Positions 23,497 through 33,818 of a stretch of 64,000 nt of DNA are shown here, piece after piece (position 1 is the stretch's first letter; each line of letters opens with the position of its first letter). A program made the translations under genes and the position numbers. The notes beneath the pieces were generated by a model. It was not told the DNA's origin. It saw only the letters and a program-made list of their open reading frames with translations, and did not search any database. Origin of the DNA: Linnemannia hyalina (Eukaryota > Mortierellomycota > Mortierellomycetes > Mortierellales > Mortierellaceae); NCBI GenBank assembly GCA_019671135.1, contig JAHRHY010000025.1, positions 248,001 to 312,000 on the forward strand, read 5' to 3'.

Positions 23497-24643
23497 CTAC
23501 CAGATGCGGTCGACCTTGGGCCAGTTCTTTTTGACCCATGCCTCCTCCTTGTCGTCGCTAATATACACTTCCATGTCGTCCATGACAACATTCTCGAGTT
23601 CCTTCAAATCCTTCAGCAAGTCCAATCCACTCTCAACAGTCATCGCTAGACAGTCGTACTGCCGATTTCGCTGTCTTCTAATGTCGTCGTCCCCCCAACG
23701 CGGCACGACAGCCACACCCAGAATCAACTCCTTCAGTTTTGTCAACCGGCCAAGCTGCGAATACACCCCTCGCTGCAAATCTAAACTCTCCTGATGTGTC
23801 CCTTCCTTGATATAATCGACAGCAGGTTTTCCAGCGATATCCTGAGTAATGTCCGGTCGAGGGATCCCTCCAATCTGGCAACCAAACACCTCCAGCTCGG
23901 TACAGACCCAGTCCGACGAGACAACGTCATGGGCGTCCAGGAACAAATCCTTGTTATCAGAGTTTCGACTGTCTCCGATAATACTAAACTCCTTGAGGCG
24001 GGCAGCTGAACAGAGGAACTGTTGAATCGATTTGCTGCTCATACAGGGCATCATATCCAGCTGGACCACTTCGAGCGTCGATGCATGCTCCAGAAGGGCA
24101 TCCGTCGAGCTGTCTCCAAAGTCGCCAAACCCTTCGAGCCCACTAATTTCAAGCGTCTTCAATCCACTGCCATTATTCCCAATCGCCGACGATGGTGCCT
24201 TCCTAATAAAGGACGCAATCAGGGAGTCGCTCTCTGGGTTGGTGAACGAGAGAGACGTCAATCGAGGGAAGGTCTCGGGTGACAGATCCAGGAACTCCTT
24301 GATAAAGTCTGGGTAGCAGCGCAGACTGATGGACTGGATCCATTGGCCGTGAGTTTTGAGGGATCCGGATCTGGCACTCTCAAAGAAAGTAGTGTCCCAG
24401 TCGACTTTTCGTCCGATAGAAGTGCGTGTCTCAATGTGGCGCCAGACAAAGGATGTGAAGATTCGTCTCCATGCTTGACAGACGCGGAGGCAGATGGCGG
24501 CGTTGTGCTGAGGGGTATAAGAGGCGACCATGACTTGAAGTTCCTCTGGGAGGGAGCTGAAGGATGTTGGATGTGACATTGTTGATATAGGTCGAGCTGT
24601 TGAAAGTGGGAATGAGTGAAAGTAAAGACAAAGAGTGAAAAGT
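22835..24643 (-). repeat. inverted duplication unit 1 (with F-box gene)
   Basis: Reverse-complement match to 34437-36250; paired coordinates sum to about 59078. The gene core and its 3' flank (about 23170-24579) are nearly identical between copies. The outer flanks, 22835-23170 and 24580-24643, are clearly diverged but still alignable. Confidence 0.85.
23497..24579 (-). CDS. F-box protein, 360 residues (inverted duplicate copy 1)
   Basis: Probable substrate-recognition subunit of an SCF ubiquitin ligase, judged from the F-box alone. It is a single exon. The F-box is at 5-48 (FSSLPEELQVMVASYTPQHN, then VCQAWRRIFTSFVWRHI). Leu-rich segments follow. The family carboxy module is at about 215-355: WVCTELEVFGCQIGGIPRPD, GTHQESLDLQRGVY, LTKLKELILG, YDCLAMTVESGLDLLKDL, MEVYISDD, W.KKNWPKVD. 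The start ATG is shared by the copy at 34499. The proteins differ at a few scattered sites, then strongly over the last ~30 residues. The target is unknown. Confidence 0.88.
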   Translation of the reverse strand: MSHPTSFSSLPEELQVMVASYTPQHNAAICLRVCQAWRRIFTSFVWRHIETRTSIGRKVDWDTTFFESARSGSLKTHGQWIQSISLRCYPDFIKEFLDLSPETFPRLTSLSFTNPESDSLIASFIRKAPSSAIGNNGSGLKTLEISGLEGFGDFGDSSTDALLEHASTLEVVQLDMMPCMSSKSIQQFLCSAARLKEFSIIGDSRNSDNKDLFLDAHDVVSSDWVCTELEVFGCQIGGIPRPDITQDIAGKPAVDYIKEGTHQESLDLQRGVYSQLGRLTKLKELILGVAVVPRWGDDDIRRQRNRQYDCLAMTVESGLDLLKDLKELENVVMDDMEVYISDDKEEAWVKKNWPKVDRIW

Positions 24644-25588
24644 AGCGAATGCTCCTAGTTCCAAAGGAAGATGGAGGCAGATGAGTTTGTGTGGGAAGAA
24701 TGACTAACACAGGTTGCTTTTGTCAACCACATGAAAGTAATTTTGGTGGCGTAATTAAGGATCAGGAACAATGTGATGGAAGCACATGCGATATATTTTA
24801 TCCCGGTGACATCGACAATGCGCTGTATCGATCAGCTCTGGTAGCTGACCTGCAGCAGACAGACTCCCTTCGTCCCTCCGTCCTCTTTCTCTTCCCTCGA
24901 CCTACTTATTATCCCCCACCGCACACACGCCTCGTTCTGGCATCATCCAACCCTGTCATCTTTCTCCCTCTCCTCCCTTTCTCTCACGTTCACGTTCGCC
25001 TTCCCTGCCAAGTACCCTTTACATTCATTCGTACACTCATCCTTTTCTCTGCACACACACACCTCCACCTCGACGAGTGGCTCTTAGACTGAAACCCTCT
25101 ACTCCGCGCTTCTTTTTTATCGTTCAAACGGGAACCTGTAAGAGCCAAACCAACCCTTTTTTTTGCCGCCTTTTTTTCTCGTCTGTGTGTGTTCAGTGCG
25201 CTTGTGCATCCAGGCCCAAGTTTATAAACAATAGCAGATCATCCTCATGAAAGTGAGGGATTCACACAAACACAAGCACGGTACTAGGAGGAGGAGGAGG
25301 AGGAGGAGGAGGAGGAGGAGGAGGCAGAGGACAGATGTAGATCACTTCTCTCTTTCTTGTCGCGTTCTCCAAGGAAGGAGAACGCGTTCCATCCTGGACC
25401 AGCAACAGAGCGTCACCTTTCCAAAAAAAAAGGCTTTGCCTAGAACGATTACTAACTCTACTTTGCCGCACCCCTCTGTAGTTCCTCGTCTACAATCTAG
25501 GATCCCACTTTGACTTTCTTCCGAATCAGAGGCGACATCAACTTTACTACAACTAGTTTTCAACACGACACCCCTAGCGCCTTGAAGG
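24580..25588. other. divergent intergenic region of F-box and RSC-like genes
   Basis: About 1 kb between divergent start codons, so it should hold both promoters. 24880-25090 is C/T-rich on the plus strand. Nothing gene-like was recognised. Confidence 0.5.
25286..25324. repeat. (GGA)13 microsatellite
   Basis: An uninterrupted AGG/GGA run about 265 bp before the RSC-like start codon, within its probable 5' flank. Confidence 0.95.
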
Positions 25589-28500
25589 ATGCCGAGAAAG
25601 GCCGTTGACACCAGCAGCTCCATTGCGGAGGGTCTCTCTTCGGACAAGAAGGAGGCCATGACACAGATTCTGGATCGCTTGGAGAACCTTTCGGACAAGA
25701 GGTACTTTCACACAGCAACTTTGTTTCCTTCTAGGACTTTGTCTGTGTAAAGTGTGTAAAGAGAGGCAACATATGGATCTCCTAACAATTTGTGATGGCA
25801 CTCCTGTTCATTGCTTTCTAGCGGACGACTGATAGCCGATCTGTTCATGGAGCTGCCGGATCGCGAGGAATACCCGGATTATTATTTGACAATAACGAAC
25901 CCTATCGCACTGGACATAATTCGCGTATGTATCTGTTAAACCAGACGGAAAGGAGCAACACAGTTACACAGCCCTCGATGGCTTGTGGTTTCGCGGTTAC
26001 AAACCAGCTTACACATGGATATCGTATCTTTATCTTTTTTAAAAACAACTATAGGATCGTGTGGAGAAGAGTGCCTATGACAACGACAACATCAATCAGT
26101 TCGCAAAGGACCTCAGGACACTCACCGCGAACGCTAAGGAGTACAATCGAAAGGGATCTCCTATCCACCGGGATGCCACGACTCTCGAGGTAAGCAAGGA
26201 AGGAGACGACTGGTTGGTGTAGGAGCGGCCCTACAATCATTACTGCCTTTATGACCAACCCTTGTATCCCCTGGCCCTCGCAGTGCCCCAGAGAACCCCG
26301 CAAACCCCTATATTAATAGGAGGAGGATGAGGACGAGGAGATGGGTTACGATCATGCGCATGAACTCCCAGGTCTGCCATACTGCCTTTATTCCCTTTTT
26401 TACTCCCACATTCTAATCTTTGGACGTCTTTCACCTCTCTTTCTCCTATTCCTCTGTGCCCCCTTTGTTGTAGAGTCACATCGAGGCTGCAATGCAAGTG
26501 CTTTTGGATGACGGTCAGCAGGAGGAACAGATTCAAGTAAGCGCGATAACCACCCCTGGAATCAAACGTCGCATTTGACCCCTTCTTGGACGAATGTAAA
26601 AAGTCTCTAATTGATCATATATACTGTCACTCCGCACGGTCTAGTTTTCGATCGAGTTCTGCCACCGTGTATTAGGCGTGATCAAGAACCACAAGGACAC
26701 AAGGTAAACATTGTCCGGTGTCATCTCCCTTTCCCTGTCCTCCTCCCTTGCTCCTCCTTGGCCCCTTATGCCTGTGTCCGTGTCTGTGTCTGTGTGCCAT
26801 TGACAGTAATCGTCTTTTGTGCGCAACTGGCTGACGTACTGTTATCAATTCTCCTCTTTGTTTTATCTTGCCTCTAGTGGCCGTTTGGTGTCTGAACTCT
26901 TTCTCGAGTTGCCCAGTCAGGATGAGTACCCGGATTACTATGAGGAGGTAGGTGTCAAAGAGCTCTTTTTTGATCTCTTACGGCTTTGAACGCTTACGCT
27001 AACGAGGAATTGATGTCCGTCGATTGCCTTGAAACGATGTTAAAACGTACTTTTCCCATCTCCTTTGTTTCTTTCTTTATTCACAGATCACTCGACCCAT
27101 TGCGTTGGATGGAATCAAGAGGAAAATCATCAGCCGAGCATACACTACTCTGGAAAGTTTCGAGGACGACTTTGAACAAATGTTTGAGAACGCGAAACAG
27201 TACAACGCCGAGGGCTCCGACGTTTACATGGATGCCGAGGAACTGCAAGTACGTATTTTCATCGTATTTGGATAACCAGGTGCTTGTTGTTCAGGCATTT
27301 TGATTTATGATTTCGTCTAGGAGCGTGACTCTGACACAGTTCAACCTTCGCTTCTCTTGCCATAGCAATTGTTCTGGAAGGAGATCGGCAAAGAAGGAAA
27401 GAGCTCGACAAAAGCAAAAAACGCAAGGAAACATGTCAAGGAGCTGTTGCAGGTTGCGGTGCGCGGAGTAACCTACAGCGTCGGTATGTCACTACCTTTG
27501 AGCCGTTCGTACTGTGTCGTCAATCGATACATCATCGAAATGATGCCTATGGAACTAATCGGTTATCCCGCCATTTTCTTTCATAAATAGGTGACTTTGT
27601 GCATCTCAGGAACGATGATGACCGCACCAAGCCCATCATTGCTCTCATCTTCAGCATTTGGATCGACGAGAAGTAAGCATGTATTGCCACTTTTTACCTT
27701 CAGGGGGTACCTTGCGGGTCCATAATATGTGTTGGTGTGCTAACTAAGTTGTCGTTGATGTTATGTACCATAGTGGGCAAACGGGCTTGGATGCGACATG
27801 GTTCTTGCGGCCGGATCAAATTGTTCACCCATATGCCAGTCGATTTTACCCTTCAGAGGTCCTCAAAGCAGGAACCCATGAGCACTTGGTAGATGAGATT
27901 GAGGAAAAGTGCTTCGTGTTATATACCAGGGACTACATTCGAGGACGGCCAGTAGAGTGGAAGCAGGGACAGAACATCTACTTGTGTGAGCAGCGTTACA
28001 GCGAGTCATACAAGACGGTGTCCAAGATCAAGAACTGGGCCAGCTGTCTCCCTCCAGGCCACAAGCCTAGCGACATCAAGTTCAACCTTTTCCCAGAGCC
28101 TTTGGCGCTCAAGAAGTTGCCAAGTGCATCGATGATGGACAAGGCTGCCGGGAAGCATGAACTTGTAGAAGATGCCTCGCGCGCAAGTACACCACAGGAG
28201 GCCAACTCTGTTGTGGCAAGAGGTGCCACTGGGGGAGCCAACAAGCGCAACTCTGTCAACCAGCATCCTGGATCGCCGCCTCTGACAAAGGGCGCGCACA
28301 TGGGCAACGCCCACCCACCCAACTGGGTTCGTTGCAACTATGCAAGTCTCAGCACCGGCCTGCAATGCCCCGCGTAGGTCTTTCACATATGATATCTGGC
28401 CTGTCTTTCGATATACATTTTGTACGCTATTACTAATTAATATACTGCTGTATTCGGTCAATAGTGTTTTCCAAACCAAGGCCGATTTGCAGAACCATGT

Positions 28501-29164
28501 GGCGACTGAGCATGCAATTACAGCGAATGTTACTTCACCACCAGTCATGAAGCGTGGACGACCCAGGAAAAACCCCCTCCCAGCAACAGCTACGACCGCT
28601 TCCCCGGCTGTACCTCAGACAACTGGGGTCCAGCAGCCCATGATGGGCCAGTCAGGCGCATACCAGCAACAGGGCTATGGCTTTAACCCTGCAGGACCCT
28701 ATGGTAGCGTCTCACCGCGGCCAGGAATGCCTGGCCAGCCTAACCCAGGATACCCTCAACAGCAGCCGCCTATCCATCATATGCAGCAGCAACCGCACCA
28801 GATGGCTCAGCAGCAGCAAAGAGGAATGTCTTACCAACAACAGCCATTCAGTCAGCCTATGCAGCCTGGTCAACAGCGTCCTCAAGGATTTCCCCAGGGT
28901 GCGCCTTATGGACAACCTTATGGCCAGCCTTACCCTCAGCAACCTGGCCACCCTCAACACCAGCAATATCCTCAACAACCCCAGCAATTTGGTCAGCCTC
29001 AGTTCCCTCAACAAGGATTCCCTCCCCAAGGCTATCCTCAACAGCAGCAATATCCAGGAGCATTTTCGCCTCAGCAGCAACAACAACAATATGCAATGCA
29101 ACAACAGCAGCAGGTACCGCAGTACGGCCAGCCATTCCCAGGACAGCCACCGCAGTTGCAGCAA

Positions 29165-29195
<31 letters not shown>

Positions 29196-30244
29196 TGGCT
29201 CAACAGCAGGCGATGCAGCAGCAACTCGCTCAGCAGCAACAACTGGCGCAAAAGCAGCAATTGACGCAACAGCAACAACTTGCGCAGCAGCAGCAGCTTG
29301 CACAACAACAGCAGCTAGCTCAGCAACAACACTTGGCTCAACAGCAAGCTTTGCAACAACAGCAGCAGCAGCAGGCGGCATTACAGCAACAGCAGCAGGC
29401 GGCAGCTTTGGCCAAGCAGCAGCAACAACAACAACAGCAATTGGCGCAACAACAGGCTATGCAGCAGCAGGCTTTGCAGCAACAGCAGAAATTGCAACAG
29501 CAACAGATTCAACAGGCACAGCAGCATTTGCAGCAACATCCTCAGCAGCCACAGCAGCAGCCTGTAATTCAGTCACCTCCTTTCCAACAGGCACACGCAC
29601 AGATCCCCGTGTCTTCCCCTCAACAGTTCCAGAAGCCCCTTCCACTGCCATCACAACAGCAGCCCCAGACACCGACTCAGCAGGTTCCACCGTCACAACA
29701 GTTACCCCCAATGGCATCGCCTGGACCCTTCAACAACCATATCAGATCCAACTCTATCGGATCGCCTCATACGCCTACAGCTACACCGGCTTCGACTATT
29801 ACTACACCTGTGGACGCCGCTGGAATGGGATTGTCTGGCATGAATGTAAACCTCAACAATGCCGACCATGGACGCCTCACGCCTGTGGTGAAGGAAGGGT
29901 CATCGACAGTCCTTGCGCCCAAGACGATCGATTTGTTTGCGCATAACGACAAGGGACACGTGTTTTGGTTTGCAGGACCTCCACTAGATGTGATACCTTT
30001 ACCCAAGCCTCACCATTCGGTAGAATACTTGACGGCCAAGCGTCAGAAGCTCCAGAACGGCAAGGCCTCGAGTCGTAGTAGGAAGGATGGGAATGGGTCT
30101 TTGGTGGACAGCGGTGCTCTGACGAATGGTCTTCGTGGAGGACCAATATCAGCGGAAGATAATGTTCTGTCTGTAGTTGCCGTGGGTCTTGAGGCATTAA
30201 GCGACCAACTCAAACAGGATGTGCAAGTCATTCAGACCAGCTAG
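25589..30244 (+). CDS. RSC1/RSC2-like chromatin remodelling subunit (two bromodomains, BAH, zinc finger, AT-hook)
   Basis: Targets an RSC/PBAF-type SWI/SNF remodeller to acetylated nucleosomes. Exons: 25589-25701, 25822-25924, 26055-26189, 26474-26536, 26645-26703, 26878-26947, 27087-27248, 27366-27483, 27591-27672, 27774-28373 and 28465-30244, which sum to 1094 residues in frame. Bromodomain 1 is at ~38-116 (ELPDREEYPDYY, NAKEYN); bromodomain 2 at ~157-250 (ELPSQDEYPDYY, NAKQYN). Both keep the acetyl-lysine Asn. BAH spans ~272-405 (GDFVHLRN, ATWFLRPDQ, FVLYTRDYIRGRP). A C2H2-like finger (CPAVFQTKADLQNH...H, ~500-518) is followed by an AT-hook RGRPRKN (~532-538). About 450 residues of Gln/Pro-rich disordered sequence follow, then a conserved-looking tail (NDKGHVFWFAGPPLDV). 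A Gln-rich tail of this length is unusual. Confidence 0.92.
26320..26371 (+). other. possible alternative cassette exon, 52 nt, acidic
   Basis: Flanked by TTAATAG acceptor and AG|GTCTGC donor, it would read EEDEDEEMGYDHAHELP between bromodomain 1 and the linker. Including it shifts the downstream frame, so either it is intronic or it marks a truncating splice form. Confidence 0.3.
29150..29560. repeat. CAG/CAA repeat region encoding poly-Gln
   Basis: Dense CAG/CAA codons within the last exon of the RSC-like gene, with CTG/GCG interruptions giving QQLAQQQ units. Mixed codons suggest selection or drift on the protein repeat rather than a pure slipping microsatellite. Confidence 0.9.
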
Positions 30245-30290
30245 GCCCTTTCTTCTTGCTGTTTGACTGAACATATCCTTTTCTATCCTT

Positions 30291-30360
30291 TTTTTCCACT
30301 TTTTTCCACTTTTTTCCACTTTTTTCCACTTTTTTCCACTTTTTTCCACTTTTTTCCACC
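30291..30360. repeat. seven 10-bp tandem repeats TTTTTCCACT
   Basis: Exact 10 bp units starting about 50 bp after the RSC-like stop codon; the last unit ends in CC instead of CT. It lies in the probable 3' UTR or terminator. Confidence 0.97.
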
Positions 30361-30820
30361 TATGTAATAAAAAACGCCAGCACATTCACGATCTACTTAT
30401 GGTCTTGCTCGTTCGTTTATCGTACCACTCGAGATATGCACGCACAGGTCTAGAACCTTGTTGTGGCCGCCGTTGTGAGAAGAGAGTGTTGTGATCATGT
30501 GCACCAAAATCTTGGTTGTGCATTGTGTGCGCATGTGGGTTATCATTTCCTCGATGTTGCTTCTTTTATCTTTTGCTCTTTCTTTTATTTGTTCTTTTTT
30601 TCTTTTCTCTTTTTTTTCAACTTTCCCACCCAGCTACCTCGCTCCTCGCAATCTTACTTTCTCACACGCTATCTATCCATCGCAATCACAATCACGCGTC
30701 CATTTTGCCCGCATTTTATCGCTCCTTATCACAGGGCACACACTACTTCCTCACACACACAAAACTCAAAAAAAGGACACACGCAACAATCTCCACAACA
30801 ACCACAAAGGGAAGCAAAGG
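30361..30820. other. intergenic, promoter of the long F-box gene
   Basis: Includes ATGTAATAAAAAACG (possible poly(A) signal of the RSC-like gene) and a C/T-rich tract (30560-30780) before the F-box start codon. The reading frame stays open upstream of 30821, but composition changes to Phe/Leu/Ser-rich 5' UTR type. Confidence 0.5.
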
Positions 30821-33100
30821 ATGGGACGACAGGCACCAGGGTCGTTCCAGGACCTGCCACAGGAGATCCAAGATATGATCTTTGTGTTGCTGTCGAGGCA
30901 TGATGCCGCGGTGTGTGCGTTGGTCTGTCAGGCGTGGTTTGAGATCTTTGCTCCCGTTTTCTTGGATTCTCTTGTTTCGACGTCTCCGGCTGGTGCTGGA
31001 CTTGGCGATGGTGGTGATGTTGTCGTTGGAGGAGGAGGAGGAGGAGCCTGGCAGGAGGTGAGGACGGTTCTGGATGCGTATCAGCGAATGACAACATGGC
31101 TTCTTTCTCAAGGTCAGGAAGGCGGGAAGAACGGGAGCGATACAGCGCAGCAGGGCGCTCATGACGAAGTCAGCGCTAATACAGGAAAGTCAACAATGGG
31201 CAGAGGACTACTGCAGGCGTCAGAGCCAGTCATACCGGTGATTTCGAGAGATTCAGTGGAGCAGGTGCTCAGGAACAGTGACGGTCTTCAGGAGGTGAGG
31301 GTGACTGGGTTGTGGACTCCTTTGACCGCAACGCCATCAGCAACGGGAGCAGGAGCAGGAATGGCGTTTCAAGATCCTTCTCCTTTGCTCGACAAGCGAC
31401 AACGACCACCGTATCCACTTTGTCGAATGGATTCACTTCACATTACCAATATCGATACTGCCCATATGCACAAGCAGGACAAGGAAACTACCACCCTTTT
31501 GTCGCTTCTGGAACGCCGCTCTTCCCCTTCCACGCCACCATTCACTTCTTCCTCTCCGTCGTCATCATCTTCGCCGCCACTGTCACCATCGATTCAGGAC
31601 GAAGTTGAATTGCATCTGGGTCGAGCTGCCGCCATTTCCATGATGTCACGGGACCCTGCCAGTGTGCTGGGTTCTCTTCCGGCAACGCTTTGGAGGCTTG
31701 TTTTGGAGGCTGTCGAGGATGAGCAGGTGACGGGTATGCTGGCTGCCTCTTGGCGTACGATTGATAGTAGTTGCAGCGATAGTAGTGGAGGTAGGCTTCG
31801 GGAGGAGATGGACAGCACCCAAGCGCTTGCCAAAAGGAAGGGGGGCGAGGAGGGGTCCTTCCAATCAAACCAACAACAGCAGGAGGCGGGATTTCATCAT
31901 ATACGACGGATCCATCATTCTTCCCTACGACTGGACAAATCAGTCTTCATTCCCTTCCTCCGTCAATTCTACAACCTCATCGAAATCCATCTCTGTCTCC
32001 CAGTAACCATGCGGTCTTACATCAAAGAGATCGCTGAGACTCTATCAACATCCTGCCCCGCGTTGAATGTCGGAGTCTTTGGAGGCCAGGACCTGGACTT
32101 GACAGATCAGGAACTGGCGACGTTGATCGGATCGAGCGCAGGTGGGTGGAGGATTTTGGCGGCTGATACACATTGTATTTTTGGGCCCTTGTCTGCAGCC
32201 GCTGTGGTGGTGGGGGGTCGCCATGCGAGGACGTTGGAGAATTTCCGGGTTACGACAGGGAGCCTTGATTTTCCGAGCCCGATGATTCAAGAACTGTTGT
32301 GTGCTGCAACCAGGTTGAAGCGGTTTGAGGGACGGTCGTTTCACCGGGATTGGGCGCCCATGATCCATATCTCGGCCAAGGATCTGGTGCAAGGAGAGTG
32401 GGCGTGCAAGGATCTGGAGACGTTCCATTGCGCGATCAAGGATATCCCACGGCCCGACATCAAGACCCGGAAGAATGGACGACCGCTCGTAGGTCGAATG
32501 CATCGGGGCGACTCGATGGAGGAAAGTTTCCGGCTCCAGCGATTGGTGTATGAGCAGTTGGGACGGTTGAGGAAGTTGAGGGAGTTGGTGTTGGGGTACC
32601 GGTCTTGTGATGGCGATGAGCGGTTTGGTGGGTTTGTCACGGATGAGGATTTGGGGTGGGAGCAGGGGATTACTGAAGCCGATTACTATTCTGCCGACAG
32701 TCCTATTAGCTCCAGCAATATCAAGGACGGAGCTGGCAGCGACGTAGATGAAGGCAACGAGCAGGATGAGGAAGATGAGGATATGCCGACAAGGCTGCTG
32801 TACGACTGTTTGGCTATGAGTCTTGAGAGCGGGTTGGAGCTCCTGAGAGGGTTAACAGAACTGAAGTGGTTATCGTTAGAAGGGACTAGTCACTGTGTGA
32901 AGGAGGTCGAAAGGAAATGGATGGCAAACCAGTGGCCGGGGCTGTTTCTGGAGGACGAATTAGATGAGGGGGATGGTCGTGGAGGAAGTGGTAGAGGTGG
33001 GGTTTTGAGGGATGTGTTTTGGAAGAGGTTTATGATCTGTGGGTACCATGCTACTGAGCCATGGTATAATAACTGGGTGGACATCGAGGCCAACACGTGA
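30821..33100 (+). CDS. long F-box protein, 759 residues
   Basis: A divergent, roughly double-length member of the window's F-box family, encoded in one exon. The start was chosen at the ATG just before the F-box (MGRQAPGSFQDLPQEIQDMI) because the sequence upstream looks like 5' UTR. F-box at ~8-50 (LLSRHDAAVCALVCQAWFEI). Residues ~60-380 are insertions not present in the short members: Gly/Ser/Asp-rich linkers and a Ser/Pro run (~231-255). The conserved carboxy module follows at ~520-710: WACKDLETFHCAIKDIPRPD, MEESFRLQRLVYEQL, KLRELVLG, a 40-residue acidic insert, YDCLAMSLESGLELLRGL and W..NQWPG. It is probably an SCF adaptor; its target is unknown. Confidence 0.85.
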   Translation: MGRQAPGSFQDLPQEIQDMIFVLLSRHDAAVCALVCQAWFEIFAPVFLDSLVSTSPAGAGLGDGGDVVVGGGGGGAWQEVRTVLDAYQRMTTWLLSQGQEGGKNGSDTAQQGAHDEVSANTGKSTMGRGLLQASEPVIPVISRDSVEQVLRNSDGLQEVRVTGLWTPLTATPSATGAGAGMAFQDPSPLLDKRQRPPYPLCRMDSLHITNIDTAHMHKQDKETTTLLSLLERRSSPSTPPFTSSSPSSSSSPPLSPSIQDEVELHLGRAAAISMMSRDPASVLGSLPATLWRLVLEAVEDEQVTGMLAASWRTIDSSCSDSSGGRLREEMDSTQALAKRKGGEEGSFQSNQQQQEAGFHHIRRIHHSSLRLDKSVFIPFLRQFYNLIEIHLCLPVTMRSYIKEIAETLSTSCPALNVGVFGGQDLDLTDQELATLIGSSAGGWRILAADTHCIFGPLSAAAVVVGGRHARTLENFRVTTGSLDFPSPMIQELLCAATRLKRFEGRSFHRDWAPMIHISAKDLVQGEWACKDLETFHCAIKDIPRPDIKTRKNGRPLVGRMHRGDSMEESFRLQRLVYEQLGRLRKLRELVLGYRSCDGDERFGGFVTDEDLGWEQGITEADYYSADSPISSSNIKDGAGSDVDEGNEQDEEDEDMPTRLLYDCLAMSLESGLELLRGLTELKWLSLEGTSHCVKEVERKWMANQWPGLFLEDELDEGDGRGGSGRGGVLRDVFWKRFMICGYHATEPWYNNWVDIEANT

Positions 33101-33299
33101 AATAAACCGCTTTTATTATATGGCCCATCCAGACATGCAACACGTAACTAAACCACTTTTCATGTCCGTATCTTTTCTTTGCTGTCGCCGCCTAAGTCGT
33201 CTGCCCATTCAAGCTACTAGGGAAGTGAAGGAGAGGCTGTTACCAATGACCTTTCCGTTTTTTCCACCACCAACATTATGAAATACGAAAGTGAAACTT

Positions 33300-33818
33300 A
33301 CAACACATATTTCTTGTGAATCAAGTCTCCAGGTTCGTCAAGCGGCTTCTTGGCCAATCTAAACATCTCGTCATGGATAGAAGACAGACCGGATGGGACT
33401 GTTGGCAGCGATCTCCAGGAAATGTGTCGTTGTTTTAAGCTTGGTTGGAATGAAACTCCAAAGGCGATTCGTAGAGTGACATATCTTGGGTTAAGCGTGC
33501 CGTCCTGGTTGCTATCATAGCGGAGCGGACCCGGGTCTTACCCCACTCAAACTCAAGCATACGGGTTGTCCAATAATCGTCCAGCTTTTGAGTCGAAAAG
33601 ATAGTGTACTGCTTGTTCGGTTTACTCCTGCGAGCCTGCTTGAGTCGTGTTGACTCGATCAGGTTCTCGTAAATCTGCTGGGAACGAACTTCTCGACAAA
33701 GTTGGTGTATGAAACATGCTCTTTTACTTCTAATGCAAGTGCCCATGTTACGTAAGGTTCGGTCTCGAAAGTGGACATTATCACTGCTTTTGACTACGGG
33801 GAGAGACAGTATCGTCAA
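33300..33818 (-). pseudogene. fragment of the unrecognised family seen at 10374-12379
   Basis: The minus-strand frame 33818-33435 contains YENLIESTRLKQARR and LDDYWTTRMLEFEWGKTRVR. These line up with YCELIKSIYIRRKRR and YEDRFWTKRALEVRTELVAN of exon 1 of the gene at 12379, with the same spacing. A further frame downstream (about 33420-33300: LSSIHDEMFRLAKKPLDEPG) ends at a stop by a GTAAGT. No proper start or introns were found, so it is probably a relic. It lies between the long F-box gene and the second inverted-duplicate F-box gene. Confidence 0.5.

Noticed and set aside
24022..24316. Plus-strand frames antisense to the F-box genes, also present in the 34499 copy
   Set aside because: Conserved only because the DNA is duplicated; not seen in other F-box members.
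28712..29381. Leu-rich and Ala/Val-rich frames antisense to the Gln-rich region
   Set aside because: Reverse readings of CAG/CAA repeats (CTG/TTG as Leu, GCT/GTT as Ala/Val).
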